Source: Seminavis robusta (Eukaryota; Bacillariophyta; Bacillariophyceae; Naviculales; Naviculaceae). From it: 64,000 bases of DNA. The notes beneath the pieces were generated by a model, which was given only the letters and a program-made list of their open reading frames with translations, was not told the DNA's origin and searched no databases. The stretch is taken from contig CAICTM010000042.1 of the NCBI GenBank assembly GCA_903772945.1, positions 1 to 64,000 of the forward strand, read 5' to 3'. Position numbers and translations under genes: made by a program. Numbering within the stretch: the first letter of the stretch is position 1; each line of letters starts with the position of its first letter. Positions 1-9,534 of the stretch are shown here, one piece after another.

Positions 1-672
1 TACATGTGCCCATTGGCAACCTCTGGTACTCGTACTTTCCCCATGGAGTCGCAATGGTACAGAGTGTTTTCGAGTGAGGTGACAGCTCGATGTGTAGTCT
101 CCGTGTTAGGTCTAGATTAGTAGCGACTTGAATCCGTCTAGTTTCAAGAGCATGTCCTGTATTTTGGGATAGGATAAGGCTTTCCGCTTAATCCTTTTTC
201 AGTTCCCGGAAAATCAGAGATGAATCGTGCAGATCCCTTTTCTTGGGAAGATAAAAGTTGGTGCGCGCCCACTTGGAACGATTTACTTTCTTAGTGCTCC
301 TGTCTCGCAGAGACGTTCAACCTCCTTCTTAAGAGTGTTGGTATGGACCTGTGGAGTAGGGTGAGTCCCAGTGGTAATAGGATTTACGTCGTGACGAAGT
401 TCTACTTCGTAGTCGTCCATTCGCAACTCTCCTAAAGTGTCTCGACTGGGTCCAAGCACTTGGTTGAAAAGGCATGAGCAGTTCTTGCTCTTCCTGTTTA
501 ACGATTTCGACTCTGGCATATCTGCCTTAAGTAATTTGTTCGTATGTTGTATCAAGAATCTTCTTGAGACTATCTGCGATTGTCGCTTACAGCTGCAGAT
601 CGGAAATGGAGAATTTCTCCTTTCCATTGGTTTGCTTCTTTCTGCCGGGAAAAAAGCATGGTTCCACCCCAA
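1..672 (-). pseudogene. Reverse transcriptase N-terminal region (Ty3/gypsy pol), decayed
   Basis: A 129-codon frame (672-283) ends in a segment typical of the protease-RT linker and RT start (MDDYEVEL, then HPTPQVHTNTLKKEVERL, then a conserved SKW in another frame). Further down, in shifted frames, come the RT signatures for the strand-invasion region, including LPMG-like sequence near base 1-60 (antisense of cattggcaacctctgg). The same region is present in the opposite copy at 3830-4350. At least three frame changes mark it as dead. Only the start of RT is inside the window. Confidence 0.75.
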
Positions 673-1366
673 TGAATGGTAGTGAAATAAACTTGATTCT
701 TAGATCGCAGAGAGTGCTTGACCTATGATCACTGTTTCGCCCCCAAGTTCTTGGTGACGTGTAAATTCCATTGATAATTCTATCATCGTGGAACTCTGGA
801 ATCGCGAGTGTGCCCTTACTATTCGTGCGGGTTCAATTCCTCATAGAAGCAGTCCGTATGTTTGCGCTCCCCATAGATTCTTCATGAGTAAACTCTTAGC
901 ATGAGTTTGAGCAATTGAAGTTCCGGATGCTTCTGTATCAGTAAGCAACAGAGTGTAACGTGTTTTCGTTTCCTTTCGCCCGTCTGTTAAATCTAACATA
1001 GACGATAAGTTTCAAGGTCTCTTGTCGTGCGACGTTGATGAGTTGATTGGCCATGGACGAAGTTAACGATGCCGAATCAGATCGTCAGTTCTATTTGATA
1101 GTTACTAGGCATTTATCTAATTTGCCGTAGACTTCGTTAGTTGCAAACAAATCTTGTTTACTATTTAGTGAGATATCTTCATCACTTAGGTATGAGAAAT
1201 CGGAACATGGTTCCGTTGAATCATAATCCTGGCCTAATCCTCAGACGGAGATCTCTCCATCCGAATGATTGAAGTCGAATTCGGCAAGCGCCTTGTCGAC
1301 AGCAGCCATCTTCTTGTCCATACATGTTGATGGTCCAAAGAGGAGTTCGTCCTCGTTGTTGAGTTG

Positions 1367-2624
1367 TCAGACTTGCGCTTGGCACATGGTTGCATGTGCT
1401 TTTCTTCTTGCGATCAGCTTTGACCGCAGCGTTGGAAACCCTTCTTCATAGGACAGAGAGTTCTTTCTTGGTGTAGGTCTTGGTCGTCGTCGGACTTTGC
1501 GTTTCCAAGTCTTCTTCTTGTTGTACGTCTGGCTTGTTATCGTTGTCAGACGAGGACTGAGACTTGCGCTTGAGTTCTTCAAGTCATGCAGTCAGCCGTG
1601 TTGTGATGTGCTGGACTCGTGGTAGTCGCACCATTTTTCTTCGTTCTTGAGGAAGATGTGGTCGTTGTTGCAGAGTAACTTGTACTTCTGCTGTTGTTCT
1701 TCTTCGTAGGAAGCATGCTTGGCATCACCGCCCGGAGGATTCCATGCGTTCGCGAATCCCATGGTTTCTCCGATAGGATGCTGAGAAACAGATCGAAGTC
1801 GTGTTCCCGTCCATCTTCTTCATCCTACGAGCGTTGAATTCCAGCAAACAATGTCGATTACTTCGTCATGGTTCAACGTTGTGTTGGGTCCAAAAGGTGG
1901 TAGAGCGAGTGAAGTTCATCGGTGTTCATACGACTGAGGTTGTTGACATAGAGCCGAGTAGATCATATCAGCAGGTTACGTTGCAGCTTACGCAATCTTG
2001 CGGCGCATAAAGCGTTTCTGCTTTTCAATGCTGCCTTGTAGGGACAGACTCGCTTCGATACAGGCATTATGCCAAACGTAATGTCAACGTCGTCAAAAGC
2101 AGGTCTGAGCTGCTCCGTTCCAGGCAGCCTGTGAAACGCTTGGAAAGCTGGCTTCGCTTCGCCGCCACGTACAACGCGTGGAGCAATCCCGTAACTGCAA
2201 TCTGGCGCAAAAGCATTCAACGTATTTCCGATGGCGCTGCACAGCTAGATTCGTAACTGCTCTTGGCAAAGCTAGAGTCATCTCCTTGTAGGAGGTTGAT
2301 GTTTGTCGGCCAGGCGTAGCAATTGGCGAGCCGACGAAGACTTTCTCCATACGTCCACCCCCTTGATGGTCTGACGATGGAGTCTCAGATTCCATATGAT
2401 TTGGACCTTGAAGGTGTCTTGGCGCTGTTAGCATCTGCTGGAACAGTGCGAATTTGAGGTGGTAAGCGAGCAATCGTCGATTTCGCATGTCTCGTCGAGG
2501 TCGGATGAGGAAGGATTGGTTTGTGTCGCGCAGTTAGACTCAAAGCTGTGTATGCGTCTTTGGAAATCTTCATGGCTGAGGAATTGGTTGAGGGTAGCTG
2601 AAAGCTATTGTGTTTGTTAAACAT
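1367..2624 (-). pseudogene. gag remnant of Ty3/gypsy element
   Basis: This minus-strand sequence lies between the LTR and the RT region. The first stretch after the LTR (from 2624) opens with a Met and a Ser/Thr/Pro-rich segment. Near 1570-1640 one frame shows a Cys-x2-His-type motif (WCDYHES, then H-x-(stop)-LHDLKN), which resembles the zinc-knuckle-like C-terminal segment of diatom and plant gypsy Gag proteins. It is followed by a Lys/Arg-rich stretch (about 1380-1580). Frames are broken several times, so no functional Gag can be made. The gag call rests mostly on position and the partial zinc motif. Confidence 0.6.
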
Positions 2625-2627
2625 AAA

Positions 2628-3051
2628 TGCACTACGCTAAAAGCTTGTGTAAAGATCTTTCGAGTGTTTTGAGTTTGAGAGAATGAAGTTATGAGAGAGG
2701 ATTAGAAAGCTATAAAAACTAATCACCGAAGAGATCCACAATCAAAGGATCGTAGATCTGAACTCCCGCGGGAGACTGTAAAGTGTGATGAGTAGATTGC
2801 GTTAGCAATCCTACTCCTCCAGATCCCAAAACGGAACGCGTGGAAAGATTCTCTAGCATTTATCTAGTAGCGTGGAAGTGCTCCACGCTGGCTAAATATC
2901 TAGTAGCGATGTTCATCATCAACCTAGTTGACAGCGCGGTTCATTGAGAATTCTGTCTCCAATGATATTCGCGAAGGACTAAGTCATGAGTCGAACTCAG
3001 ACCCTATCTAGGATCGAGTCGCGAATAAGGCTAAGAAGACCTTGTATTGCA
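2628..3051 (-). repeat. LTR of left Ty3/gypsy copy (5' LTR)
   Basis: About 424 bp, matching 5285-5715 in reverse complement with scattered substitutions. In element orientation it starts TGCAATACA and ends TAGTGCA, the TG...CA ends expected of an LTR. Similarity stops at 2628 where the gag side begins, and at 3051 where the other element's interior begins. It holds an imperfect palindrome at 2869-2889. Confidence 0.85.
2869..2889. promoter_or_regulatory. Imperfect palindrome in left LTR (HSE-like)
   Basis: A 21-bp imperfect palindrome, AGCGTGGAA-gtg-CTCCACGCT. It contains a GAA...TC arrangement like a degenerate heat-shock element. Its counterpart in the right LTR is 5447-5467, and a perfect version occurs at 20150-20169 upstream of the PUS7 gene. 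A regulatory role is inference. Confidence 0.35.
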
Positions 3052-3829
3052 AATGGCTGCGTCGACAAGGCGCTTGCCGAATTCGACTTCAATCATTCGA
3101 TGGAGAGATCTCCGTCAGAGGGTTAGACAGGAATGATGATTCAACGGAACCATTTCCGATTTCCTATACCTAATGGATGAAGATATTTCACTAAATAGTA
3201 AACAATATTTGTTTGAACTAAAGAAGTCAACGGCAAATTAGATAATTGCCTAGTAACTACTCAACTAGACACGACGATCTGTTCAGCATCGTTAACTCGT
3301 CCATGGCCATCAACTCGATCAACGTCGCCGCAACAGCAAGAGACCTTGAAACTATCTCTATGTTAGATTTAACAGACGGGCGAAAGGGAAACGAAAAACC
3401 GTTAAACTCTGTTGCTTAATGAATACAGAAGACATCCGGAACTTTAATTACTCAAGCTCAGCTAAGAGTTTACTCAAGGAAAATCATGGAGGCATCCAAA
3501 CATTACGACTGCTTCTATGAAGGAATTGAAACCCCGCAGAAGTGTAAGGGCACACGTCGCGATTCCTGAGTTCCACATATAATGGAATTATCAAATGGAA
3601 TTTATACGTCACAAGAACTTGGGGGCGCAAGACGTAATCATAGGTCAGACACTCTTGCGACCTAGAATCAATTCAGTTCACACCATGTCATTGGGTAACA
3701 GCATTTTTCCCGGCGAAAGAGAGCAATAACAATAAAAGGAGAACTTCTCCATTTCCGATTCTGCAGCTGCCAGCGACAAGCAGATAGTCTAAGAAGATTC
3801 TTGATACGACATACGAACAAATAGGCTAA

Positions 3830-4840
3830 GGCAGATATGCCAGAGTCGAAATCCGTTAAAAAGGAGGAGCAAGAACTGCCTCAGCCTTTTCAACCAGGTG
3901 CTTCGACCCAGTCGGGATACCTTGGGAGAGTTCGAATGGACGACTACGAATTACGAATAGAACTTCGTCGACGTTAAATCCTATTAACTAGGCCACCCTA
4001 CTCCACGGGTCCAAACCAACACTCTTAAGAAGGAGGTTGACGTCTCTGCGAGCAGGAGCACTCAAGAAGGCGATTCGTTCCAAGTGGGCGGCACCAACTT
4101 TTATCATTCCAAGAAAGAGGGATCTGCACGATTCATCTCGATTTTCGGGAACCGAAACAAGGATTAAGGAAGCCTTATCCTATCCCAAAATACAGACATG
4201 CTCTGAACCTAATGATTCAAGTGCGCTACCAGCCTAGACCTGAACACGGACACTACCACATCGAGCTGTCACCCACTCGAAGCAACACTATACCATTGCA
4301 CTCCCGAAGGGAAGCACGAGTACCAGAGGTTGCCAATGGGCCTATTGAATAGTCCCGACATCTTCCAAACGAAGATGAAAGCACGCATGCAGACTTAGAA
4401 AATGTCCGTGCATACGTTGATGATCAACTATCCTAACGGACGTCGATCTCGAGATCGCGTTGAACAGTAGGATGACCTTTCCCCAAGACTCCAAGAAGTC
4501 GGATGAAATCAACACTACCAAGGCCTTCCTCGATAGGAAGAACTGGAGTATCTAGCAATTGGACTTCTCGAGAAGGAAGCCAACTCTTAACTAAAAAGAT
4601 AACAGATGCGATCCAGCTATCGCTCTCCTACCAACAGGAAGGAAACCTCGTAGATCATTGGACCAATGAACTACCAAGGGCTGCTCCAGACAGCAGACGG
4701 AGTAACTATCGTTCTGACCCAGACGTAGGTTCCCCAGTACCCATGACCGGTCGTCATGGACAGAGAACGTGAGTCCAGCGCAGAGATCGAGAAGACTCTC
4801 CGGATGAACATGGACTTCGTCGCAATTCACCGGCGTCAAT
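3830..4840 (+). pseudogene. Reverse transcriptase/RNase H region (Ty3/gypsy pol), decayed
   Basis: In rotating frames the sequence shows gypsy RT landmarks in order: the pre-RT linker (MDDYEL near 3939), then SKWAAPTFIIPRK followed by a degenerate xxDFRExN-like box (4080-4170), then PKIQ, the LPMG-like segment (4320-4345) and a YVDD-like box (AYVDDQL near 4411-4431). The downstream stretch to 4840 (around 4528-4580) resembles the RNase H side of gypsy pol, but only loosely. A 66-codon piece (4037-4237) is the longest open RT fragment. Nothing functional remains. Confidence 0.75.
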
Positions 4841-5284
4841 CGTGAACAAGCTTCACCATCCGTTTCAAAGCAAACCGGAATACATTAAGGAACGTCGCCA
4901 ACGACTTATCCAGAAAAACACCGAAAGGAGAACACGGCACGTGTCCCTTCAACAACATGTCAACGAAACTATGATGATTATCAGTATCAGAACGTTAGCC
5001 AACGCACAAGGTCCTTACACACACAGACCGACCAATAATAATGGCATGTACGGCTCCGACATACTACCGCCAATAGCGGCACAGTCTACCAGACTTGGAA
5101 CATAAGGTATTACACCCATACAAGGCCTGATCCCCTTGTAGGATTGCCATCGTGCGACGCACATGTCTACATCCAATCTCCGGAGAGTGCCCCGCACTTT
5201 AAATCATATGTTCTCCTTGTCCGACTGATGTCGTGCCTTCCGTGACCCTTGTCAGGGGCGAATGCAATACACGCTCTTAGCCAA

Positions 5285-5715
5285 TGCAATACACGGCTCC
5301 TAGCCTTATTCGCGACTCGATCCTAGATAGGGTCGGAGTTCGACTCATGACGTAGTCCTTCGCGAATAGTCATTGGAGACAGAATTCTCAATGACCGCTC
5401 TAGTCATACTAGGTTGATGATGAAACATCGCTCTAGATATTTAGCCAGCGTGGAGTACTTCCACGCTACTAGATAAATGCTAGACGAATCTTCCACGCGT
5501 TCCGTTTTTGGATCGTGGAGCGAGTAGGATTGCTACCGCAACCTACTCTACTATCTCACTCTACAGTCTCCCGCGGGAGTTCAGATCTACGATCCTTTGA
5601 TTGTGGATCTCTCTCGTTGATTAGTTTTCATAGCTTTCTAATCTCTCTCATAACTTTCATTCTCTCAAACTCAAAACACTCGAAAGATCTTTACACTAGC
5701 TTTTAGCGTAGTGCA
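5285..5715 (+). repeat. LTR of right Ty3/gypsy copy (3' LTR)
   Basis: About 431 bp, reverse-complement partner of 2628-3051, ending GTAGTGCA. The motif TGCAATACAC occurs twice, at 5263 and 5285, spaced about 22 bp. The LTR edge could therefore be at either, and a short tandem duplication sits at the boundary. A near-palindrome lies at 5447-5467. Confidence 0.85.
5447..5467. promoter_or_regulatory. Imperfect palindrome in right LTR (HSE-like)
   Basis: AGCGTGGAGTACTTCCACGCT is the LTR counterpart of the site at 2869-2889. The pairing arms AGCGTGGA/TCCACGCT are kept although the spacer differs, which hints at constraint before the element decayed. HSF binding is inferred only from the GGA/TTC core. 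Confidence 0.35.
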
Positions 5716-5763
5716 CTGACATCAATCCGCACCCTTCCAGCCGCCGTAGACGACTTCGTTTCA

Positions 5764-6826
5764 GTGCTGTTCGTTGGAGATCTCGATGAACGATGGCCCC
5801 TACCCCTGAGGAACATCCTGACCGCCTCACTCCTCAGGCACTACGGTCAGTTTCTCTTGATTATCAACCAGCACCCAACATGCAAATGGAGCACCAACTC
5901 TCGTGACATATTTGTCAACACAGTTCAGGAATCACTCCGACTTGCAAACGTCTCAGAAGAAACGTTCGAGCAATGGTACGGGGAAGTCCGCGAAGGTTTT
6001 GCGATTTCCAACTACACCTGCATCCCCATCTCACAACTTCCTCCCAAGCAATCTATCTAGAAAGGCTCTAATCGACTCGAGAACTCTGGTTCACATTACT
6101 ATCAACTCATTGTCCTCCTCTTACAATACACTCTTTGCCCAGAAGATGAACCTCCAGGAAGATGTGCACAGCCTCCGTGTGGAGTCTGCCAAGCAAGGCA
6201 ATCCCAGGTTATCAACTGCCTGGAGAAACAGATATCCGACCAAAACAAATTGCTTGCCACAGTAGCTGACACTCTCGAAATCAAGTTCAACAAACCACGC
6301 CCACCCCCTACATTACAGCCATCTCCATCTCAACCCTATATTCTTTACAGACGCGGTGAAGGGCTTAAGAAAGGATACATCCATTGAGGAACTGTTTGTC
6401 TGCTTCTTCTATCGCCGCTGCCAGGAAGGATACCAAGCAGAATTGAACAGTGATGAATATAAAGCGAAGCTACCAAGCGAGAAGAACCAGATCAAAGGAC
6501 AATACAAGCGACTCAAGAAGACGATCAAAGTAATGCTATTCTTCAGCGAGTCCTACCCACCCACCCCTCCTGATGACGCAGAAGATCTCAAACCCTGGCT
6601 CAAGAACCTCCATCTGCTGGCAGCCCAGTCCGGGAAAGCCCTGCTCGAAGCCCTCGAGGCCGCGGATGCGGGAGCCCCTAAGCGCTTGACGCAAGCCTAC
6701 TTCCAAAAGGCTGCCATAGTCAAAGAATGGGATAACCCAGCAAGCTCACAAGCCAAGCACCTCCCAGCCAACACCCCTCCACCACAGCTCATACATTTCG
6801 GAGCTGTACCCAATTCGGCAACCTGA
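5764..6826 (+). pseudogene. Unrecognised coding block, frame-broken
   Basis: Three successive open segments on the plus strand look like pieces of one protein: 5764-6060 (98 codons, starting MLFVGDLDERWPL), a shifted middle piece (about 6060-6350) with a heptad-like stretch (LEKQISDQNKLLATVADTLEI) that could form a short coiled coil, and 6356-6826 (156 codons). The last is charged, with a Lys-rich centre (KNQIKGQYKRLKKTIKVML) and an Ala/Leu helix-like part (SGKALLEALEAADAG). I recognise no family. It follows the retroelement LTR directly. It may be a decayed element gene or an interrupted host gene with introns I cannot place. Confidence 0.35.
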
Positions 6827-7227
6827 AGCCATTCTTATCATTTTTTCTGTAGTAAGGTTTAGAAAACAAATTAACCCGATAACACACGCTTTGCCTGCTC
6901 ACTAAATCGACGATACTACCAATGCCTTACTTCAAGATAAATCATCAATACAAATTAGACTGGTTTGATGATGAAGACGACCTCGCCACATTTATCATTA
7001 TCGCTTTAGAACGAACAACCGAATCAGGTTTCACTACGTATGTGTATACGAAGAGGAAACAACAAAGGGGGATACTATACAGTGAATAGCATATCCCAAT
7101 TCGACATGAAGATCGAGACGGGAATGACTTGATTAAATGAAAGAATGAATATCATTGGGTCAATGGCTTTAAGAGTTTTCTTAGAAGTCAACTCTCCGCC
7201 CTCTTGCATGTATGAACCTAGAAGAAA
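6827..7227. other. Non-coding stretch, nothing recognised
   Basis: AT-rich sequence between the broken block ending at 6826 and the charged open frame on the other strand. I see no RNA gene, repeat or convincing frame. Confidence 0.5.
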
Positions 7228-7793
7228 TCATCTTGGCGCAACTGCGAGACGGGACACCAGAGAGCCTCGACCTTCCACCCCCCTCTCTTTGATCATCAAC
7301 GATGGCCATGCTGATACGAAGACGGAATAAAAATTCCCCCGGTAATTTCTCCAATGATTATAAGGCCTGCAACCTCTGTAACCACCTTGGCCATAACGCC
7401 TCCAAGGTCTTTCTTCATAGTAAGGACACCCTCTGTCGTTGCGATTATAATAATAAAGACCGCCTCTATAGTCGAACTCGGGGGCTCTGTATTCATCAAA
7501 TTCAGGTTCGTAGATTTGTTCTGCTCTGTCTTTTGGAGGCCCTCTTTCTTCTGCTGGAGGGGTTCCCTCCTCTTCCTTCCCCTCCTCTTCCTCCACCTTC
7601 TCTGGTTTGCCTAATTCACCAGCTTGCGGTTTCTCTTCCTCCTCTCTTTTCTCCTCCTCCCCTCTTTTCTTCTCCAATCGAACAAATGTAGTCTCCTCCT
7701 CGCTCGTTTTTTGGTATGTTTAGGAACAACTTCATGCTCTTCGATGCCAGACATCGCTGTTCTCATTAATCGATCCATCTTAAAAACCATCAT
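7228..7793 (-). CDS. Hypothetical basic/acidic low-complexity protein (possibly frameshifted)
   Basis: On the minus strand an Arg/Lys-rich start (from 7793; KKRARRRLH, NLS-like) leads with a one-base frame change near 7680 into a frame of about 149 codons (7677-7228). That frame has a Glu/Lys-rich region, then a Tyr/Arg/Gly-rich segment with repeated YRG, YYYN and RRYG words. No known domain is visible. It is divergent from the Rep gene across the stem-loop at 8006-8069, the ambisense arrangement of many CRESS-DNA replicons, and a basic N-terminal arm is typical of their capsid proteins. However, it is short and shows no jelly-roll pattern, so a capsid call is not supported. Purine-rich DNA could also open this frame by chance. 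Confidence 0.3.
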
Positions 7794-8005
7794 CTTTAAT
7801 TACCTAGACGTATTCACCTGAGAACTTCGAAGAACATCCTGGGTAACGCCCACACACACTACAATCTACGCTATCGTTCATGATATGAGATACCAGCACT
7901 TTAACAAATGGTTCACGTCTCGGCCTCTCCTGATGAAGTATTTGACCATCTTAGAAACAAGACCCTCGAAGACCTCCAAGACAATCATTGAGATCTCTTA
8001 ATTTA

Positions 8006-8069
8006 AAAAGGGTCAAGGAGGAAAGGTGTGACCAATCATTATTACCACACCTTGACCTCTTGACCCTTT
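8006..8069 (+). promoter_or_regulatory. CRESS-DNA-like replication origin stem-loop with nonamer CATTATTAC
   Basis: Arms AAAGGGTCAAG (8007-8017) and CTTGACCCTTT (8059-8069) pair outside. AAGGTGTG (8023-8030) and CACACCTT (8046-8053) pair inside. The 15-base loop (8031-8045) ends in CATTATTAC (8037-8045). This fits the NANTATTAC nonamer nicked by Rep in circoviruses, geminiviruses and relatives, which also sits at the loop of a hairpin. The arms contain CTTGACC words repeated just downstream. Together with the Rep gene at 8757, this makes a replication origin likely. Activity is inference. Confidence 0.7.
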
Positions 8070-8097
8070 CCCCCCATTTTGAATAGTAAAACAGTAC

Positions 8098-8234
8098 AAG
8101 AAAAAAGGTCACGACTCAAACGCGATTAAAAACCTTGACCTTTTTTTATGTATTTATGCCCTTGACAAGAAAAAAGGTCACGACTCAAACATGATTAAAA
8201 ACCTTGACCTTTTTTTATGTATTTAAGCCCTTAA
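8098..8234 (+). repeat. Two 69-bp tandem repeats carrying CTTGACC/GGTCACG iterons
   Basis: Two copies (period 69) of a unit that reads AAAAAAGGTCACGACTCAA ... AACCTTGACCTTTTTTT. Each unit can fold back through AAAAAGGTCA/TGACCTTTTT. The word CTTGACC occurs at 8051, 8059, 8134 and 8203, and as its complement at 8011. This is the clustered iteron pattern expected of Rep-binding sites beside a CRESS-DNA origin. The copies differ at only a few bases. Confidence 0.7.
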
Positions 8235-8433
8235 TGCCATCATTATTTAGAAGCCACCGCAGCGATTGAGCGTTACCATCTATCCCGTAAACGCCAGCAT
8301 ATCCAATGCTACGCGCAACATCTGCTGGCATTCATCTGGGTCCCCAGCAACACCCGGTGTCTTCCATTCGCCCACATAATTTTTCTTTTGTGAAAAAAGG
8401 TGCGTTTGTTTGCAATTGTTTCATTTACTCACT

Positions 8434-8708
8434 GCGTTTATTATCATTCGTGCATTCGCTTTTTCGTTGTTGCGTTTCGTTCGTTGCTCATCGCGCACGC
8501 TAGATTATTGGATCGCCTTTCGTTTTACGCAGAGATATTCCATGGTTTAACATGATAACACGTGCTGCGGCGTTTATTATCATTCGTGCATTCGCTTTTT
8601 CGTTGTTGCGTTTCGTTCGTTGCTCATCGGGCACTCTGGCTAGATTATTGGATCGCCATTCGTTTTACGCAGAGACATTCCATGGTTTAACATGATAACA
8701 CGTGCTGC
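8434..8708 (+). repeat. Tandem duplication, two ~136-140 bp units upstream of rep
   Basis: The unit starts GCGTTTATTATCATTCG at 8434 and again at 8570, and ends with ACACGTGCTGC each time. The second copy has a 4-bp insertion (GCACTCTGGCTAG versus GCACGCTAG) and a few substitutions. It ends about 50 bp before the rep start codon and may hold its promoter. The sequence is rich in TTCGTT words but shows no obvious TATA box. Confidence 0.85.
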
Positions 8709-8756
8709 TGCCATGTGGTGCTCGCACCTATCAACTAACTATCCTCGCTAATGTAG

Positions 8757-9314
8757 ATGCCAAACGGATATCGTCATTGGGCGTTCACCTGCAACAATTA
8801 CTCCGATGAGGACAAAGCATCCATTGAAAAAGCTGCAAGTAGCTCTAGAGTAGATTACATCATTTACGGGCATGAAGTTGCATCAACAGGCACCCCCTAC
8901 TTGCAGGGACACATGTCCCTAAACAAGCAAACATCCATGAAGAAAACCCTGAAGCTGTTAGGTATCCAAGCTCACATGACTAGCGTCAGAAACCTCAAAC
9001 ACAGCATAGAATATTGCAAGAAAGAAGATGTCTGGGTGCATTACGGCACCCCACCAAGTCTCACAGCATCAGGTTCTTCCTCGGGGGTAAGGAACGACCT
9101 AAATTGCTTCAAAGAGGCAGTGAAATCAGGAACCCTCGACAAGAAAAAGCTTCGAGAAGAACATAGCAAGGTTGCCGCCAAGTACAATCGTTTTTTCAAG
9201 GATTACATTGAAGACAAGACAATGAAGCGTGGGGTGACAGGGGCCAGTCAGGTGAGTTTAAACACAACTCAGTACTTATCAAGGTTTGCAGACTGGGCTG
9301 CAAAAGCAGAATAA
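8757..9314 (+). CDS. rep: CRESS-DNA-type replication initiator (Rep), HUH endonuclease domain
   Basis: A 185-residue protein with the N-terminal rolling-circle endonuclease fold of circovirus-like Reps. Motif I is FTCNNY (residues 10-15). Motif II is YLQG (48-51). Motif III is YCKK (86-89), with Tyr86 as the nicking tyrosine and Lys89 in the YxxK pattern. The segment after motif III (about 105-150) resembles the usual linker to the helicase domain, but no superfamily-3 helicase follows. CAG|GTGAGT at 9249-9257 looks like a splice donor, so the last ~20 residues may be intronic and a missing second exon possible; none is visible before the satellite. Motif II has Tyr where the first metal-binding His is expected. 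Family: CRESS-DNA Rep, group unassigned. It is probably an endogenised or domesticated replicon gene. Confidence 0.85.
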   Translation: MPNGYRHWAFTCNNYSDEDKASIEKAASSSRVDYIIYGHEVASTGTPYLQGHMSLNKQTSMKKTLKLLGIQAHMTSVRNLKHSIEYCKKEDVWVHYGTPPSLTASGSSSGVRNDLNCFKEAVKSGTLDKKKLREEHSKVAAKYNRFFKDYIEDKTMKRGVTGASQVSLNTTQYLSRFADWAAKAE

Positions 9315-9534
9315 ATGATCTACATATATGGCCATATTTCTTTGGCGCGACTAGAAGACTTAATCGTGGTAGAATTAACAAAAATAAAGTTGCCACCATG
9401 TGCTGTGCGATGATCAGTGATAGCAATTCAGACTATCAGGTTGTGTTCTGTCGACATACGGTATTCTCTCTCAATCTAACGGACCGCCCAACGGTTTTCG
9501 CTCAGGTTATGAAAAAAATTAAAATATGGCAGTT
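9315..9534. other. Spacer between rep and satellite
   Basis: No gene. A possible splice acceptor (AATTCAG at 9424-9430) lies here, but the sequence after it gives no helicase-like frame. Confidence 0.4.

Larger units (their letters stand above)
1..3051 (-). mobile_element. Ty3/gypsy LTR retrotransposon, 5' part, decayed (left copy)
   Basis: Read on the minus strand, this copy starts with an LTR (3051 down to 2628), then gag-like sequence (about 2620-1310), then the start of pol with reverse-transcriptase sequence that runs off the window at base 1. Many stops and frameshifts show it is dead. Its bases 1-1306 are the reverse complement of about 3052-4350 in the neighbouring copy, so the two elements face each other as a long imperfect palindrome. 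The LTR of this copy abuts the interior of the other at 3051/3052. This suggests that this element inserted into a relative. Family assignment rests on RT motifs; the order LTR-gag-RT is seen directly. Confidence 0.85.
3052..5715 (+). mobile_element. Ty3/gypsy LTR retrotransposon, 3' part, decayed (right copy)
   Basis: Plus-strand pol sequence starts abruptly at 3052, next to the neighbour's LTR, and continues through RT to an LTR at 5285-5715. There is no gag or 5' LTR on this side. They would lie beyond the left edge if the minus-strand copy is inserted into this one. Coding frames are broken throughout. The shared segments (3052-4350 with 1-1306; 5285-5715 with 2628-3051) show that both copies belong to one family. 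Confidence 0.85.

Noticed and set aside
825-850. T-loop-like GGGTTCAATTCCT
   Set aside because: Lies inside decayed gypsy pol and no other tRNA arms pair around it.
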